A stretch of DNA of 64,000 nt from Tenrec ecaudatus (taxonomy: Eukaryota > Chordata > Mammalia > Afrosoricida > Tenrecidae), in the NCBI RefSeq assembly GCF_050624435.1, contig NC_134541.1, positions 98,576,805-98,640,804 on the forward strand. The letters are read 5' to 3'. Made by a program: the position numbers and the translations under genes. Below the pieces are notes generated by a model. It did not search any database and was not told the origin of the DNA. It worked only from the letters and a program-made list of their open reading frames with translations. Shown here one piece after another: positions 22,185-33,179 of the stretch; within the stretch, counting starts at the first letter, position 1; every line of letters starts with the position of its first letter.

Positions 22185-23445
22185 CATCGTCAGAGAGGGT
22201 GGGTAGCCATGGTCAACATGGCTGCATGAGTTAGCAGCAATACCAGGACGGAAAAAGCGGCACAGCTTCATTGGTGACAAATTATAGAAGCTGCACTGTC
22301 TTTAAATTTAGAAAAAAAGTTTGCTTCTGCCAGAGTTGCAGAGCGGTTTTGACGTCTTCCTTCTGAAAGCCGCTGCTCCCATCCAATTTTATCCTTCCAG
22401 TAGGAAGCACAAGCTCCCAGGGACGCGGGGTGCCCCCCCTCCATTTATCAGTATTTTTGCCTCATTATACCCGTGGCCTAGTTTTCTCACCTCTTCAGAT
22501 GTCGATGAGTGTGTTACACTAGGTATTGTCCTTGTAACGTTTTGAAGTTCTTTAGGCATTATGAGCAAGGCCTTACACCCCAGCTGGGTGCCGCAGCCTA
22601 CTTTGGTGCTGCTCTATTTCCTTACAAAATCAAAAGGACGGTGGCAGTGTTTCCCAAAGCAGAAACCAATGAAGGAAAGCTGCCATCATACAGAGATTTC
22701 CTCCTCCTTTGTAAAGGAAGCAGGGACATTGTTAAAATTCTCTGTAATTTTGCAAGACACTACTGTCTTCTAAGGAACAGAGGGCAAGCTGATGGCAATG
22801 GACGGATAGGGCAATGCTGTGGGGGCAGTGAGGCCCAGGGTGCTGGCCATTCCTCGTGATAATTCCAGGCTGGTCTTCATGGGGAGGCAGAAACCAGTCT
22901 ACCAGCCTACATGGCTCAAGGACATTGGACCCAGACTTTTGGTCACTGTGGAGTTTTCAAAGAGGATCTAGGTCTATGTTTTCCATTCTGCTCTGGGCTT
23001 TATCCGACCTAGTGTGAAAATGATTAGCAGTTCTCAGCAGGCTCCCTTGGTGCTGTTTCGGCTTCTTGCAGAGGTGGAGGGGGATGAGGAAGGATTTAAC
23101 TCCAAGGCTGGAATGGAGTCCATTGTGCTGTGGGCTTGCTCCTGAGTGGGTAGAGGGGGCTCAAATTACAGTAGACTTAATTGAAGGGGCCTCAAGAAGA
23201 TCTAGTACCCCTTCAGATTTGATAAACGCCATTGTAGTACGCTCCCTGTGCATCCATCACATCTTTCTATGACTTCTTATGAGGAGCCAGCGCATTCAGG
23301 CTGCTGCACTTGCGTGTGGGTGGTTTTCTCTGACAAGCTTTTCCCTTGACGGTACATACCGAGTTTAGGGGTAAGGAAGGAAAGCTGAACAGATCATGGG
23401 ATAACATGGTGATGCATTTCTTTTAACCTTCATGTTGATACAAGG
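22185..23445. other. Unassigned, possibly single-copy
   Basis: No repeat recognised. Open frames at 22321-22545 and 22509-22859 (74 and 116 codons) overlap in different frames, lack any domain I can name and have no visible splice or promoter context. Confidence 0.45.
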
Positions 23446-23449
23446 AGGG

Positions 23450-23560
23450 CGTCTGACAGCCAGCCTGGATTCATATTCTCCGGCTACTATTTACTAGCTT
23501 GACCTCATTCAATCCAGTCAGCTCTTCTGCAGCTCAGCTTCCATTTCTGTAAACAGGCAC
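23450..23560 (+). repeat. MIR SINE fragment
   Basis: 'agcctggattcatattctcc', 'tactatttactagcttgacc' and 'cagcttccatttctgtaaa' are in MIR order. Confidence 0.55.
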
Positions 23561-23577
23561 ACCCACGCCATAACCCA

Positions 23578-23745
23578 ATCAAATAGTCAATCCGTTGCCT
23601 CCAAGTAGATTTTAATTCAAGGCGACCCCATGGGGTAAAGCTGCACCTCATAGGGTTGTTAATGCCTTCTCTTCTGGGGCACCTCCGGGCAGAATGTTTG
23701 CTCAGCAGTTGAGCGCATTACCATCTGCACCATTCGTGGACTTCA
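23578..23745 (-). repeat. AfroSINE, antisense
   Basis: 'atccgttgcctccaagtaga', 'aaggcgaccccatggggtaa' and 'gctcagcagttgagcgcatt' run from tail to tRNA-like head. Confidence 0.8.
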
Positions 23746-23814
23746 CCTAGCCAAAGGCTGATGTGCTCGGCAGTGTTGTCCGTGGAAACAAATCCAGTGC
23801 CACTCATCTATGTC

Positions 23815-24085
23815 TAAGAAAGAGCAATTATTGATCAAGAAGGCATCCCCACCCAGTCCAATGAGCCTGATGCTAGTCCATAAGACCCTTTCTGACTCAC
23901 ATAACTGAATGCCCATGACACAGAATGGTGAAGTGGGAAGCAGGAAGGGCACAGGCTGGCGGGTGCAGAGTCACATGGATCAGAGGTTGGTAGGAACATG
24001 GCAGGGTTCCGGCAGCTCTCAGGCGTGGGTAGCTCACATGGAAGCTCATGGAAGGCAGAGCCCTGGCAAGCAGGAAGGTGAAGTG
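23815..24085 (-). repeat. LTR-like repeat, partial, antisense
   Basis: 'ggcatccccacccagtccaa', 'tgatgctagtccataagacc' and 'tcacatggatcagaggttgg' match the antisense 3' portion of the family at 54901-55435, more loosely than other copies. Confidence 0.55.
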
Positions 24086-24089
24086 GTAG

Positions 24090-25055
24090 TGAGAGAGAAG
24101 GAGGTTTTTAGTATCTCCTTGGAAGAAATTCAAGTTGAAGTAAAACCATCTAACTACCACCATTTATTTTAAGGATTACATTAGAAATAGATATACTTCT
24201 TGTTTTAGTGCTTGGCACACTTAGTGTGTGTCTTGAGTGGGATCCTGAACAGAAAAAGGCAATCAGGTAAAATATATGGAATTATGAATAAAGTTACAGT
24301 CTTCAGTTATTAGTAATACACCAGTATGGGTTCATTAATTGTAACAAGCATGTCAAATTCATGTAAGATGTTCGTAGCAGGGAAAACTGGAAACAGGATA
24401 TGAAGGAATCCTTTTATGATCTTTTCTATTTTCCATGAATCGAAAATTATTCCAGGAAGACTGTATACTTTTTAACTTATTTTTTTCTTTTCTGTAGTTT
24501 TTTTTCTCACCTATGAAAATTGCAAGATGCCCAGGAGGTCTTATTGAAGCCAAGGCATCAATTCATGTGGTTACTGCCTTTGTTAGCCAAGATGTCCTGT
24601 CCAAAAAGATGTGGCTGGTGTGACTGTCCCACAATGTAACACATGCCATCTGGATGCCCACATGCAAATCTGGGGGACTCCAAATTAAATCTGAGAATGG
24701 TAGCTTAGCAGCATAACAGAATTAATGCTCACCAAGGGAAAATGTTCGGGAAAGTTAGAAACAAGCTTCCAGCCCAGGCAGAGTTAATTATTCCTTGTCT
24801 GCCAATACCACCTTACACATACATACCATGGATGAGTCACTCTTCACATTGGATTTTCATTTTCATTGCTCTTTCCATCTGAGAACTGCTGGTGGAAGGG
24901 AGTTTTCTCATTTATCTTTGTACATACAGCACTTAATCCTATGTTCTGCACAGATGGTTGCTAATAATTGAGTGGAGGACAGGACAATGGTGTTTAAACC
25001 TGCAAGGCTGAGGCTCATCTAAATTGCTTGAGCCTAAAGGAAAGAGATGGTTGGC
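24090..25055. other. Unassigned, probably single-copy
   Basis: No repeat, gene or RNA recognised. Confidence 0.45.
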
Positions 25056-25059
25056 AGAT

Positions 25060-25605
25060 TGACTTTTTCAAAGGTGACCACAGCAATAGCTTCCTCTCCA
25101 CATGCTCTTCTTTCAAGGTGATCTCACTCTTCTCCCATGGGATGGTGAGGTTTATGTCCCCACCCCTTGGCATGGATGAACCTTTGTGTCTGCTTTGACT
25201 ACCAGCATTTGGCAGAAGTGATCTTTTAAGAGTTATGAGGTTACATCATAAGAATACCAGGGATCTTTGCTTTGCTGTCCTGGGACCTTCCCTCCTAGCA
25301 CCAAACCACTATGTAGTAAGCCAACCCAAGTAGCCTTCTGAAAGGGACCTGTGGAGTGTAACTGAGGTCCCCGGCTTACATCATTAGCTGATCATTACAT
25401 CATCAACTTGCCATCTATCTTGCAAGCGGATCCTCCATCCTTTAGCCAGACAACTCCAATTGATGTAAAGTAGACCAGAGAAGAGTCTATTCCCATCATG
25501 CTCTGCCCTGCAGATTCAGAAGCTAAATCAATGACTGTGGTTTTAAGTCACTTCGTGTTGAAGTGTGTTATGCTGGAAATAGAGAACCAGAACAGATAGG
25601 CAAAA
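25060..25605 (+). repeat. Old MaLR/MLT-type LTR
   Basis: 'ccccttggcatggatgaacc', 'gcagaagtgatcttttaaga' and 'gttatgaggttacatcat' lead to a 3' part with 'ttttaagtcacttcgtgttg'. This layout is common to ancient mammalian MaLR-like LTRs. No internal viral genes are present. Confidence 0.5.
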
Positions 25606-25687
25606 AAATAAGACTTGAGGGTTATTTTACTTTGAAGTATCTCACAATAAGTAGGAACTGATGAAGAATGATAGAACCAATTGAAAG

Positions 25688-25855
25688 TGAGGAGTCCCTG
25701 ATTGGCACCAACAGAGACACCAAAGAAGACAAGTCTGGGATCAGCTTCTGAAAGCCCGGAAAACGATATGCGATTCTATTTTGCATGCCTGGGGTCACTG
25801 GGTCAGAATAAACTTTCTGGAATCCATTACCCTCAACAACCAGAAAGATCTCAAA
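25688..25855 (+). repeat. Degenerate AfroSINE
   Basis: 'aggagtccctgattggcacc' (head) and 'ggggtcactgggtcagaata' (tail) are recognisable; the middle is diverged. Confidence 0.5.
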
Positions 25856-25926
25856 AGTGAAAGCTAATAATGTAACGAATCAATCAGCGACCTAATTTAG
25901 TGATTACTTGAGTATCTGGCATAAAA

Positions 25927-25992
25927 GGAGTCCTGGTGGAACAGTGGTTAAAACAATGGGCTTTCAACTGAAAGGTTGGTTATTTGTAGCAA
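25927..25992 (+). repeat. AfroSINE head
   Basis: 'ggagtcctggtggaacagtg' and 'ttcaactgaaaggttgg' are a clear tRNA-like head, cut off by the L1 tail that follows. Confidence 0.8.
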
Positions 25993-26318
25993 AAAAAAGA
26001 TTATAGCCTGGAACTGATCACAATGATCTACATTTAGCCCCCTCCCAGAGGGATGACAACAGAAAAGTGGGTGAAGGGAGACATCGGTCTGTGTAAGACA
26101 TGAAAAAAAAAAAGTATAAATTATCAAGGGTTCGTGAGGGAGGGAGGGAGGAGGAAAAAGGGGGAAATGGGGAGCTGATACCAAGGGCTCAAGTAGAAAG
26201 AAAATGTTTTGAACATGATGATGGCAACATATGTACAAATGTGCTTGACACAATGGATGTATATATGGATTGTGATAAGAGCTGTACGAGCCCCCAATAA
26301 AATGGTTTTAAAAACCCC
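25993..26318 (+). mobile_element. L1 3' end, 5'-truncated, sense
   Basis: Reads through 'gagctgataccaagggctca', 'tttgaacatgatgatggcaa' and 'gagctgtacgagcccccaat' to the A-rich tail, the young L1 3' end. No target duplication was clear. Confidence 0.88.
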
Positions 26319-26319
26319 C

Positions 26320-26760
26320 AAACTCAATTGGGCTCATGGACCATACTCAATTAAAATGAAAAAAAAAATGCCAGTCAGCTGCCATTAAAAGTGCAAGAAG
26401 AATTTACCAAGTTATCAAGTGACACAGGTTTAAATTTTGAGTTTCATAAAAAAATTGTTAAATACATTTAGGCTTGGGATTAAGACAAAATTTCCAACAA
26501 CTTCTTAAATAGCCCTAGACACATTTCTGTCATTTATGTTACATATTGATGGAAAAGTCCTTTCCGGTGTTAACGATCATAAAATCAAAATATCAATAAA
26601 CTCTGAAAGAAACTTGATTATGCTTTACATCCCACATCTTCCAAGATTTAATCCTTTTGTGGGAAGAAACAAATGCATCGTCTCATTAGTATGCAATTAA
26701 AAATACCTTTAGTAAATGGTAAAAGTATATGTATACCAAAGAGTTGTTTTAAAATAAATT
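26320..26760. other. Unassigned AT-rich sequence
   Basis: Nothing recognised; AT-rich. Confidence 0.4.
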
Positions 26761-26868
26761 TATCATCAGTGGGCAAAAGAAGAATATAGTCTTAGAAAGC
26801 CTATGGAGCAGCTCTACTCTACCCTAAAGTGTCACTGGGAATTGGAATTGACTCAACATCAAAGGGTA
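26761..26868 (+). repeat. AfroSINE 3' part
   Basis: 'aaagcctatggagcagctct' and 'gtcactgggaattggaattg' are the SINE 3' module. Confidence 0.7.
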
Positions 26869-26869
26869 G

Positions 26870-26965
26870 TGTAAGAGGAAGCTGAGTCTCCAGAATTAGA
26901 TCACTCGCCCAAGTTCATCCATTTGATGAGCTGAATTTAAACTGTACTGTCAGAACTCAGGAAGT
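26870..26965 (-). repeat. MIR SINE, antisense
   Basis: 'agaggaagctgagtctccag' and 'tttaaactgtactgtcagaa' are a weak antisense MIR core. Confidence 0.4.
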
Positions 26966-27054
26966 TTGCTTTTTAGTTTTAGGTGAACGATACCCTACCC
27001 CTGCCTCAAGAGGGCAAAGAATTTCACTTCCTTCTTATTTCAGAAGGGCTCTGA

Positions 27055-27238
27055 TTCAGTGCGTGGCTGCTAACAGAAAGATCAAGATTCAGACTCCCCA
27101 GATGATCCATGGGAGACAAACGTGACAGTGTGTTTCCATAAAGATTACTTGGAAATCCCATGGGACCATTACATTTGTCCTGTGGAGTTTCTATGAGCTG
27201 GACTTAATGGCAGTGGGCTTTTGCTTGCTTTGTTTTTC
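27055..27238 (+). repeat. AfroSINE
   Basis: 'tggctgctaacagaaagatc' (head), 'ggaaatcccatgggaccatt' and 'tctatgagctggacttaatg' (tail). Confidence 0.75.
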
Positions 27239-27239
27239 A

Positions 27240-29230
27240 TTTTCTTATTGACATCCTGGAAGGGATAACCCAAACAGTAAGTTTAAAGTAAAACAACCTT
27301 GAGTAATGAGTTAACCAACTCCAGTTCTTATTTCCCATGGAGACAATTCAGACATGCTTATACACGAGACAACGCTGCCGACAGCGATCATTCCTCAAGG
27401 GGCAGTGCCTCTGTACGTGCGGAGCAAGGCGCTCCCTGAATACGTAATCTGTAACTTGCTGGGGGAGTGCATTTCTTAGCTCCTTTTGTGTCTCCATCTC
27501 CGCCACTCTGAACGCTCACCTGCATCATTTTCACTGCCTCTTTGCTTTACTCAATTAGCTTCATTTTTTCTCGTTATTATTGTTTTGTTTTATATCTGAA
27601 AGTTGGAGCATCTCTGCCAGTGTGGAGTGACTCATTCTGGGGGGCTGTGTTTTGTGTGAGGGAGGTGATCTGAATTGTCAATAGTCTGCCTGATGACTGT
27701 TTCCTAGCAGCGAACATGATTAGATTCAGCAGAAGTATCTTTCTTGAATACAATCCCCAAACTCAACCTGATCATTTTTCATTATTTTAAATCACAGGGA
27801 ACATGAAAGGTCCCTATCATTTCCTTAATTGAATAAAGAAGACAGACATGAGAGGGTCCTGTTTATTGCTGTTGAACAGACTAAGCTCATTTTTATGGGA
27901 GATCTTCCCAGAATCGACCAGGTTTTTGGTGAAGCCTGCTACGATGTTTCCCAGGAGATGGAGTCCAGCAGAAGGCGAATGGTGGGTTTTGTCTGTTGTT
28001 AAGGAACTGAGATACTTGTTAAGCAAACAGTGCTTGGAAACTCATCTGTTTATTATTTATCTCCAGTTTCCAACACTGGCTTTGCTGACCCACAGAGGAG
28101 ATTATGCTGAATGTCTATGGGTTGGGGCCCACGCATTATGTCTTTTTCTACAGGGCTTGATCTCTCCTGGTAACGCTCAAAGTATATGAGATAGAGTTCC
28201 GGCCATTCTCACTTCCACGTGTATCTGGGCTATACGTCATCCAAGACTGATTAGTTTGTTCTTCTGACAGTCCATTATACTCTAAACATTAATTGCCAGC
28301 ACCATAAATCCAATACATCAATTCTTCTGTGGTCCTATTTATTGTAAGTCTTTCACACACATATGAGGCGATTGTGTCAGGTACATTTGACTTCTCAGAG
28401 TGATATCATTTCTCTGCAACCCTTTAAGGAAGTCTTGTGTAGCAACACCTCCTGTGATTAGTTGACTGCTCCTTCTGGGAGCCTTACCTTTGGATCCAAG
28501 CCAGATTAAATCCTTGACAGCAATGCTATTCCAATCTCATGCCCCCAATACTTCCACACGTGATACCATGAGTACATCCTTGAGGGTGTTCCTCCTCTAC
28601 CATTGTCACTCTCACCCCATTCCTTTGAACCATCCCTCCATATCTATATTCTTATCAGAGAAGCAAGACGTGGTCATCACACCCCATCTGAATGATGCCC
28701 AAAAGCCTACCCTTGTTCCACTTGTCTTTGCAGTGGCCAAAGCATGAGATTACCACTCCCTACCCAAATTGGAACTGGAAAGCCAATGGAAAGCATTTAC
28801 ATTTTGCAACTTTTAAATTATGGATATTTGGCATGTGGAGAAGGAAGTTGGCCGAATCATGTGAGTGAGGCACATTTGATATGCGTCCATCTGGGCTCTT
28901 GCTATTCTTGCAGATGACTATACAGAATTCCACCCCCTACCCGGAACACCTCCTCTGTTCTTTTCAAGGCTTATGATGGCCATTTACCAATTAGTCTGCA
29001 TGCTGTCCCTTGAGCTTCTAGGTGTGAAATCTGAGGGCCTCCCTTCAGTATGAGGAGAAGCGAGCCTGGGGAAAAGGGGATAGGGGCCTGGCCCCTCACG
29101 TGCCTGGGGTTGCTCAACATGCTCTAATTTATTCTATCCAGCAGCACCGTGGGAGGTGACGCATCCACATTTTATGGATGTGCATAGGTTCTTTGTGTTC
29201 TCCCTCCCTGCTCTTTCTAAAGAACATAAA
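27240..29230. other. Longest stretch with no recognised repeat
   Basis: About 2 kb in which I recognise no interspersed repeat and no gene. Open frames at 27848-28189 (113 codons) and 28490-28747 (85 codons) resemble no family I know. If the window holds conserved non-coding sequence, this is a good place for it. Confidence 0.45.
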
Positions 29231-29231
29231 A

Positions 29232-29425
29232 CAAAGTAAAGCCAGTTGCCTTTGAGTCAACTCCAATCCATGGCAACTCCATACATGTCAGAGTAGGGCT
29301 TTTGTGGGTGTGATATTTGGGAAACAAATTGTCAGGCCTTTTGTCTGAGTCATCTCTAGGTAAGTTTCAACCACCAACCTTTTTGCTAGTAGTAGAGTTC
29401 TAAACCTGATGCATTTCCCAGGCAA
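29232..29425 (-). repeat. AfroSINE, antisense
   Basis: 'agccagttgcctttgagtca', 'cagagtagggcttttgtggg' and 'gtttcaaccaccaacctttt' run tail to head. Confidence 0.85.
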
Positions 29426-29504
29426 TGGAACAAAGTAAGTGTTAGACAGTTGTTAGCTAATGTTGTCACTGTTGTTTTGTGCTCAGCCTGGCTGTGGGAG
29501 TGGC

Positions 29505-29715
29505 AAAGTAGTTAAGGACACTGGTTCTGACTTTAGACATTTGCGTCTTAGTTCTTCCTCTGACAAGATCACTTTGGCTTGTTATTTTCTAATTTTCAGT
29601 TTCCCCGTCTGAGAAATAGGAGTGATGATATAACCACTTTTGTGGACCTACTGTGGGAATGCAGAGAAATAACGCATAGAAAGTGCCCAACAGAGTGGCT
29701 AGTACTTATCAAGTG
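29505..29715 (+). repeat. MIR SINE
   Basis: 'tggttctgactttagacatt', 'tttcagtttccccgtctgag' and 'aataggagtgatgatataac' are in MIR order, almost full length. Confidence 0.7.
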
Positions 29716-29751
29716 ACTTGGTAGGTCATTTTAGAATGTTCTGGGCTGGGA

Positions 29752-29945
29752 TGGAGGAGCCCTGGCGTCACGAGGATCCAGCATTGGGCTGTGAAAAACA
29801 AGGTTGGTGATTCATACCCACTAGCCCCCTCCATGGGAGAGAGAGGACTTTCTGCTCCCATAAAGGTTTAAGGAGCAGTTCTATTCTGTATTAGGGTCCC
29901 TACGAGTTAGAATGGACACAATGGCAATGGGTATGCTTGGTTTGG
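29752..29945 (+). repeat. AfroSINE
   Basis: Full-length-like copy from 'ggaggagccctggcgtcacg' to 'agaatggacacaatggcaat' and a gt-rich tail. Confidence 0.88.
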
Positions 29946-30109
29946 GGCTAATTTGAAAACCTCTCCCTAGTCAAAGGTGTTTGACAGCTAACTCTGCCAG
30001 CCGTGGAAAACATCTGACCACAAACGTTCATGGAGCTCAACCATGGGCCTGCTGGTGTTCTAGGCACCAGAAACGTCTTTGTGAGCTTACATCCCGTGAG
30101 AAAGAGAGC

Positions 30110-30394
30110 AGTTACACATAATAAAGAGGCCACTAACACTGGGACCAGGAAGGAGACCTTGGAAGGGTATCATTTGAACCGAGGATCATGGAGACAAACT
30201 AGCCAGGGAAGAGATGGTTCAGTGCTGGAAGATGAGCCATCCCAGTCTTGGAAGCTTTCAAAACATATAGTGGTCAAAGTGGATTCAAACCTACCAACAA
30301 TTGGGAAGACAATGCAGGACCAAGCAATACAGCATTCTGTGGTGAACGGAGGGAGAGCCAACCCAAGGACAATGAATAGCAACATGGTTCGTGT
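30110..30394 (+). repeat. RTE-related 5'/3' composite retroposon
   Basis: Has RTE 5' words ('gtgctggaagatgagccatc') followed within 100 bp by RTE 3'-like words ('atgcaggaccaagcaataca', 'gcattctgtggt'). The juxtaposition suggests a SINE built from RTE ends or a deleted RTE. The 129-codon frame over it is not a gene. Confidence 0.45.
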
Positions 30395-31454
30395 AGAATT
30401 GGTGTCAGCTTTTCTCTGAATACTTGGTACATTTCTCCGGTGAAGCCATCTGGTCTTGAACTTCGTTTTGGTTGGGAATTTTTAAATAGCCTGGTCTATT
30501 TCTTCTTTGGTTATAAGTCTGTTGAGGGTTTTTTCTTTAAAATGTCAACCTGCTTTAATTTGGGTAGATGATGTGTTTCTAGAAATTTATCCATTTAATC
30601 TAGATTTCCAAATGTGTTGGAGTACCGTCTTTCATAGTAATGTATTATTCATTTTACTTAATTTGGTTTTGTTGTATTGTCAACGTTTTCATCTCTAATT
30701 CTTGATATTTACAGTTTCTTTTTCTTTTCATTTGTTAAGTTTGTCAATTTTGTTAATCCTTTCAAAGAACCAACTCCTTGTCTTGTTGATTTTTCCCATT
30801 GTTTTTATTTTAAATTATTTTGTTTCTGCTCTAAATTTATGGTTTATTGTCTCCTGTTGACTTATGGTTTATCTTATTGCCCTTATTTTAATTGTTGAAA
30901 CAATGGGTTAAGTTGTTGATTTTTATTTTCTCCTATGTTTTCATGTATGCATTGATTACTTTAAGTTGACCTCTGATAACTACTTTTGCTGTGTGTTGTA
31001 TTTTTCTCAATTATTAAAAAATATTGTTACTTTATCCCTTATTTCACTGATTACCCAGTCATCTTGAAGGAGTGTGTTCAATTACTATGCATATGTTTTT
31101 GCTCTTGTTTTTTCTATTGTTGATTTTTAGTTTTATGGTGCTTGGTCTAAGAAAATAGGTAGAATTTCAATATTTAAAAATTTATTAAAGCTTGCTTTCT
31201 AATCTAACATGTGGTCTATTGTAGAGAATGTTCTATGTGAGCTGAAAAAGAATGTATATTATGTTGCTGTTGGACGGACATATATAGGAATTCTTGTTGG
31301 TTAATTGTGTTGTTTAGTTCTGTGTCTTTCTTGAATTTCTTTCCTGATGGTGTACTTTTTCCTCAAGAGGGGTATATTGAAGTTTCTACTGTTATTATTG
31401 TTTATCTAAGAGTTTTATTAATATAGTTTGAGAATCTTTTGATGTATTGCATTA
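30395..31454 (-). pseudogene. L1 ORF2 fragment (endonuclease to early RT), antisense
   Basis: T-rich antisense L1: 'ctccggtgaagccatctggt', 'tgttaatcctttcaaagaac' and 'aatctaacatgtggtctatt' are recognisable ORF2 blocks in order. Many stops. It ends abruptly against an RTE fragment. Confidence 0.8.
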
Positions 31455-31552
31455 GGTAAATCTACTGCACAGGGCCTTTTTAAGAGTAGAGAAAAGCGAA
31501 GATGTTACTTTGGGAACTAAGGTGCACCTTACTTAAACCATGGTATTTAAAA
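31455..31552 (+). repeat. RTE-clade fragment
   Basis: 'taaatctactgcacagggcc' and 'gttactttgggaactaaggt' followed by 'gcaccttacttaaacca' correspond to the C-terminal RTE block seen at 15220-16760 and 39065-39140. Confidence 0.75.
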
Positions 31553-33179
31553 TTTTATTTATTTATTTTACTTTTTATTGGCAGCTCTTAAAAATATTAT
31601 AACAATCTATACTTCAGTTAGATTAAGCATAATTGTACAATTGCTGCCACCATCATTTTCAAAATATTTAATTTCTTCTTGAACTCTCTGATATCCCCTC
31701 CCTCCCCCACCCTACCCCCTAAGAACCCTTATTATTATATTATACATTATATTTATTATATATATCTCCCCCCATATCTTATACCATCCAATGTATCCAT
31801 TCACCTACAATTCTGTTGTTGGTTCCTTTGAGTGGGATTATACAGTCGTCATTGCTATCATTTCCCCCTTTGCCCTCCTTCCACCTCCTTTCTTCCTGTA
31901 CCTTCAGGGAATCATTACTCCATTTCTATTTCTGAAGGGTTTATCTTTCTTAGATTTATGGATTGAACAACCTTAATTATACAAATGAACATACACAGGT
32001 CTCACAAGATTAATGAGATAAATCTAAGACCATAATAGTAAGGGAAGAAATATTAAAGAACTAGAGGATAATTGTGCATTTCATTGGTGCTATACTGAAC
32101 CCTGGATATATCACCCCTTCTGTGTGGGCCTTCTGTGAGGGGCTGTTCAATGATCTTACAGGTGGGTTTGGGGTTGCCACTTTGTCTACACTCCTTCACA
32201 TCAATTTGATTGCTTACTTTTGAATTTCTGATACCTATCCCTGTCAACACCTCATAATCACACAGGCTGGTGTGCTTCTTCCATGTGGGCTTTGTTGTTT
32301 CTCTGCTAGATGGCCGCTTGTTTACCTACAAGTCTTTAAGATCCCAAATGTTATATCTTTTAATAGCTGGGCACCATCAGCTTTCTTCATCACATTTGCT
32401 TATGCACCTGCTTTGTCTTCAGCAATCATGTTGGGAAGGTGAGTATAATACATTGCCACATTATTAGAACAAACCGTTCTTGTACTGAGGTAAGAATTAT
32501 GTACAGGGCCAAAATTCATCTGTTTCCTTATTACATATATTTCTATACATATACATACACAAATATCCCTATCTTTATATTTATATTTACATATGTATCT
32601 TATACCTGTATATATAATTTTTACTTTCTTATTCTTTGCTCTTTTTCCTTTCCTCCTGGCCCCTGTCATGTTTATCCATTGTTCACTTCTGAGTAATTTC
32701 TCTCAGATACATTTCAATTGATCAAATGCGACCGGGAAAGCTACACCCTCCTCATTGTCCTTGCTATTCCCCTGTCCCTGTTGTTATTTGCTCATCACTC
32801 CCCTCCCCCTGCCTCTTCCCCTCCCATGCCCCATCCCGACCCTCAGTCCCATTGCTATCGCCTTGATATTTCTTATCCTGCCTATCTTAAATAAATAGAA
32901 ACCAAGAGAGAGAGAAAAAAAGAGAGACAGAGAGACCACACAAATAGTTCAAAGACTGCCGCCCTGACTCAGGGGACATGAGTATCACTCTTTCAGATAG
33001 TGAGCAGACCCTGTTATAAGCCACCCATCCAGTCCCCTTTTCTTTCAGGGATACGTATCCCAGGACCTGCGTATCTAACAGTGCTTATGCCCCTTTAGTC
33101 CTCAGCAGTTGGGTCCAAGAGGCACGCCTTCTACAAGATCCCATTGCTCTTCTTGCTGTTTTTCCAGCACCATTTGTTA

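Noticed and set aside
22321..22859. Possible coding exon (74 and 116 codons, overlapping)
   Set aside because: Different frames, no recognisable domain, no convincing splice sites or conservation evidence available.
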